Below, one piece after another: positions 6,896-9,563 of a stretch of DNA of 9,563 bases. The DNA is from Pseudooctadecabacter sp. (GTDB taxonomy: Bacteria; Pseudomonadota; Alphaproteobacteria; Rhodobacterales; Rhodobacteraceae). A program made the translations under genes and the position numbers. Position 1 is the first letter of the stretch; each line of letters begins with the position of its first letter. The notes beneath the pieces were generated by a model. That model did no database searches, was not told the origin of the DNA, and worked only from the letters and a program-made list of their open reading frames with translations. The stretch is taken from NCBI GenBank assembly GCA_020628265.1, contig JAHDFG010000032.1:1-9563 (forward strand). The letters are read 5' to 3'.

Positions 6896-8742
6896 TCACG
6901 CAAAGATACGAGGCAATCGTCCGACGTTTGGGCGATTTGATCGACAGTCAGAAACCGGCAAATGGTCCACCGCCGAAAACACTCGCGCGGTTCTTTGGTT
7001 GGGCGCTGTCGGGGGCTTGGGGTGTCATCATTCTTGCCGCCGTGATCAGTGCGACAGCAGGTGGTACCGAAGTTCTGGCGATGTACCTTCTGGGACAGGT
7101 CGTTGATATTGCCTCCTCGACCTCGCCACTTGGGGACAGCATGTTTCTTCTCGTTGGCGCGGTGCTGCTGTTGATGATCGTGCGGCCTGCCCTTTACGGC
7201 TTGTCAGCGTCGATGCAATCCATCGTGCTCGGCCCCAACCTGTTTGCGTTGGTCGTGGGGCGCATGCACCGCTGGACCCTTGGGCAGGCGGTGACCTTCT
7301 TTGACAACGATTTCGCGGGGCGGATCGCGCAAAAGCAGGTTCAGGTGTCGCGGTCCATCACCGAAGTGGTCATCGAGACCGTCAACGCCGTTCTCTACGC
7401 CTTGGCGACAGTCCTCGGGACGGCGGTTCTGGTCCTTGGTATTGATGCCCGTCTGTTGATTGTTCTTGGCGTCTGGTTCGGCAGCTATGTCCTGTTCTTG
7501 CGATTTTTCCTGCCACGGATACGCAAACGCTCGAAAGCCCGTGCCGGGGCGCAAGCCAATCTGACCGGACAGATTGTCGATACCATCACGAACATCAAAA
7601 CGGTCAAGCTGTTTGCCGGCACCCGCTACGAAACTGATGCCGCACAGAATGCGATGCAGGATCTCAGGAGCCGTGCATTGGAATACGGCGAAGTCGCAAC
7701 CTTGTTCCGGTTCGGCCTGATCACGTTGGCGGGGATCCTGCCGCTTGCGATGGTGGGGTTTGGCCTCGCGTGGCGGGAGGCCGGTGTGACGCCCGGTGAT
7801 CTTGCTGCTGTGGGTGCGATCTCTATCCGGCTAAGCCAGATGACGGGCTGGGTCAGCTTTGTCCTTATGGCGGTCTTCAGTCACATTGGTGAGGCTGAGG
7901 ACGGCATGAAGACCCTCACGCCGTCGCATCAATTGACGGACAGCGCGGATGCGAAACCACTAACCGTGGCCGATGCCAAGATCACGTTTGAGAACGTGTC
8001 GTTCCAATACGGGGGCAAGACAGGAGGCGTTGGCGGGGTAAACTTGACCATCGCTTCGGGTGAAAAGCTGGGAATTGTCGGCGCGTCGGGGGCCGGCAAA
8101 TCAACGCTCGTATCGCTGCTGTTGCGGCTCTACGATCCGGAAGAGGGCACGGTCCAGATCGACGGTCAGGACATCCGACATGTCACCCAAGACAGCCTGC
8201 GTCGCGCCATTGGCATGGTCACGCAGGAAACGGCGATGTTCAACAGATCGGCCCGTGACAACATCGTCTACGGCAGACCGGACGCGACCGAAGAGATGAT
8301 GATTGCGGCCGCACAGAAAGCCGAGGCGCATGACTTCATCACCGACCTTCGCGACAACACCGGTCGCACCGGCTACGACGCGCATCTGGGCGAGAGGGGC
8401 GTGAAGCTGTCAGGCGGCCAACGTCAGCGGATTGCGCTTGCCCGTGCCATGCTGAAAGACGCGCCAATCCTTGTGCTGGATGAGGCGACCTCTGCCTTGG
8501 ATAGCGAGGTTGAGGCATCCATTCAGTCGGCCTTGTCCCGCGCCATGGAAGGCAAGACCGTCGTTGCAATTGCCCACAGGCTCTCCACGATTGCAGGTAT
8601 GGACCGGATTATCGTACTGGAAGAAGGCCGCATCGTCGAAGACGGAACGCACGATGATCTGCTTGCCCGAAACGGGACCTACGCCCGCTATTGGAACCGC
8701 CAATCCGGCGGCTTTGTGAATACGAAAGACGCCGCAGAATAA
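6892..8742 (+). CDS. ABC exporter half-transporter, second of a tandem pair
   Basis: 616-residue partner of the preceding ABC protein with the same architecture: membrane domain to about residue 335, then the ATPase domain. Hydrophobic stretches near 40-66, 84-105, 162-183, 188-206, 270-294 and 303-330 fit six membrane segments. ATPase motifs are A-loop Y373, Walker A GASGAGKS (397-404), signature LSGGQ (506-510), Walker B D530 with catalytic E531, SALD D-loop, and H562. They lie a constant two residues beyond those of its neighbour, showing that the two are paralogues without large indels in the core. The ends are alike too (RQSGGF near both C-termini). ATG 6892 overlaps the upstream stop as ATGA and has GGAGG at 6880-6884, 7 nt before it. 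Its stop overlaps the methyltransferase start by 1 nt. Substrate unknown. Confidence 0.93.
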   Translation: MITQRYEAIVRRLGDLIDSQKPANGPPPKTLARFFGWALSGAWGVIILAAVISATAGGTEVLAMYLLGQVVDIASSTSPLGDSMFLLVGAVLLLMIVRPALYGLSASMQSIVLGPNLFALVVGRMHRWTLGQAVTFFDNDFAGRIAQKQVQVSRSITEVVIETVNAVLYALATVLGTAVLVLGIDARLLIVLGVWFGSYVLFLRFFLPRIRKRSKARAGAQANLTGQIVDTITNIKTVKLFAGTRYETDAAQNAMQDLRSRALEYGEVATLFRFGLITLAGILPLAMVGFGLAWREAGVTPGDLAAVGAISIRLSQMTGWVSFVLMAVFSHIGEAEDGMKTLTPSHQLTDSADAKPLTVADAKITFENVSFQYGGKTGGVGGVNLTIASGEKLGIVGASGAGKSTLVSLLLRLYDPEEGTVQIDGQDIRHVTQDSLRRAIGMVTQETAMFNRSARDNIVYGRPDATEEMMIAAAQKAEAHDFITDLRDNTGRTGYDAHLGERGVKLSGGQRQRIALARAMLKDAPILVLDEATSALDSEVEASIQSALSRAMEGKTVVAIAHRLSTIAGMDRIIVLEEGRIVEDGTHDDLLARNGTYARYWNRQSGGFVNTKDAAE

Positions 8743-9563
8743 TGACGGATACTGTTGAACGGCTGACCCAAACGGGGTTGGGTCAATTGCCAGATGGATC
8801 GCTTCATGAACGGGTTTTGCCCGGTGAGGAAGTCGAGGTTGGACCAGACGGGACCGTCCGGATCGCTACGCCAGTCGCGGATCGTGTGAAACCGCCCTGC
8901 CGGCATTTCAAAAGTTGCGGCGGCTGCCTGATGCAGCACGCATCAGATGAATTTGTCGCCAACTGGAAGACGGCAATTGTCCAAAGGGCGATGGAGGCAC
9001 GCCAGCTCCCGTTTCCATTCCGTTCGCTTCACACGTCCCCACCACAAAGCCGTAGGCGTGCCCGCCTGTCAGGTCGCCGCACAAAGAAGGGCGCGCTCAT
9101 CGGGTTTCACGCGCGGGCATCAAACACGCTTGTCGACGTCCCCGATTGCCAGCTTTTGCTGCCGTCGATCCGCGCAGGCTTTCCCGCGTTGGAGGCTCTG
9201 ACGCAGGTCGCAGCATCCCGTAAGTCCGAGGTTGGCCTGACGGTGACGGACAGCTTGGGCGGTCTGGATATTCTGGTTGAGACTGAGCGCGAACTGGACG
9301 GGCAATTGCGGATCGAGCTTGCCGCCCTTGCCGATCGGTTCGACTTGGCACGCCTCGCGTGGAACGACGACGTGGTCGTGACACGCAAAGCGCCGGATCA
9401 GCAGTTTGGTGCGGCGCGGGTTGCACCACCCGCTGGTTCGTTCTTGCAAGGAACCAGAGAGGGCGAAGCCGCTTTGGTAGGTGCGGTCGCAGGATGCGCC
9501 GATGGGGGCCGAAAGATCGTTGACCTCTTTGCAGGAGCAGGGACCTTTGCTTTGACCTTGGCT
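8742..9563 (+). CDS. Fe-S SAM-dependent RNA m5U methyltransferase (RlmD/TrmA family), right end missing
   Basis: Reading from ATG 8742 gives 274 codons open to the window edge; the family is usually about 400-450 residues, so the catalytic C-terminal part lies outside. A short TRAM-like N-terminus (about 5-48, VERLTQTGLGQLPDG) precedes a cysteine cluster C53-x5-C59-x2-C62 with a fourth cysteine C136, the layout that binds a [4Fe-4S] cluster in RlmD-type enzymes (CGGC then QH). GSFLQG follows at about 237-242, then SAM motif I VDLFAGAGTF (260-269). The family methylates C5 of uridine in rRNA or tRNA. The catalytic cysteine and general base are beyond the edge and cannot be checked. The start overlaps the ABC stop (TAATG) and no strong ribosome site is seen, suggesting coupled translation. 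The exact target (23S rRNA is more likely than tRNA) is inference. Confidence 0.88.
   Translation, partial: MTDTVERLTQTGLGQLPDGSLHERVLPGEEVEVGPDGTVRIATPVADRVKPPCRHFKSCGGCLMQHASDEFVANWKTAIVQRAMEARQLPFPFRSLHTSPPQSRRRARLSGRRTKKGALIGFHARASNTLVDVPDCQLLLPSIRAGFPALEALTQVAASRKSEVGLTVTDSLGGLDILVETERELDGQLRIELAALADRFDLARLAWNDDVVVTRKAPDQQFGAARVAPPAGSFLQGTREGEAALVGAVAGCADGGRKIVDLFAGAGTFALTLA

Noticed and set aside
1..9563. Mobile element, phage, toxin-antitoxin, CRISPR, tRNA or defence system
   Set aside because: No transposase, integrase, terminal repeats, regularly spaced repeats, tRNA cloverleaf or defence domain was seen. The genes are chromosomal housekeeping and transport genes with uniform codon use.

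Overview
The window looks like chromosomal DNA of an alphaproteobacterium, most likely a Rhodobacteraceae / Roseobacter-group member. This is inferred from the moderately high GC, the dense gene packing with ATGA overlaps, the Hsp33 variant with an acidic linker, and a gene order (hslO, CoA-type Nudix, CCA enzyme, tandem ABC exporters) that I recall from that group. Nothing in it points to a phage, plasmid, insertion sequence, CRISPR array or genomic island, and I found no tRNA or rRNA gene.

Left part (1-1641, minus strand): argG (argininosuccinate synthase), which runs off the left edge and lacks roughly its last 20 residues. A small Nudix hydrolase lies upstream of it with a 47-nt gap. A 72-nt divergent spacer (1642-1713) separates these from everything else.

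Right part (1714-9563, plus strand): one very compact run of seven genes. They are hslO (redox-switched chaperone Hsp33), a NudL-type CoA pyrophosphatase, a CCA-adding / poly(A) polymerase-family nucleotidyltransferase, a LysE/RhtB-type amino-acid exporter, two tandem full-length ABC exporter half-transporters, and an Fe-S, SAM-dependent RNA m5U methyltransferase of the RlmD/TrmA family, cut by the right edge. Five of the six junctions overlap (14, 4, 4, 4 and 1 nt). The sixth has a 38-nt gap before a GTG start, so translational coupling and a single transcript are likely.

Functionally the run mixes housekeeping (tRNA 3'-end maturation, RNA methylation, CoA/nucleotide turnover), stress response (Hsp33) and export (LysE-type, ABC pair). 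The two ABC proteins almost certainly form a heterodimer; their substrate cannot be read from the sequence. I see no clearly undescribed system. The points most worth a second look are the ABC pair with two apparently intact ATP sites, the overlap chain, and a possible leader structure over the argG start codon.
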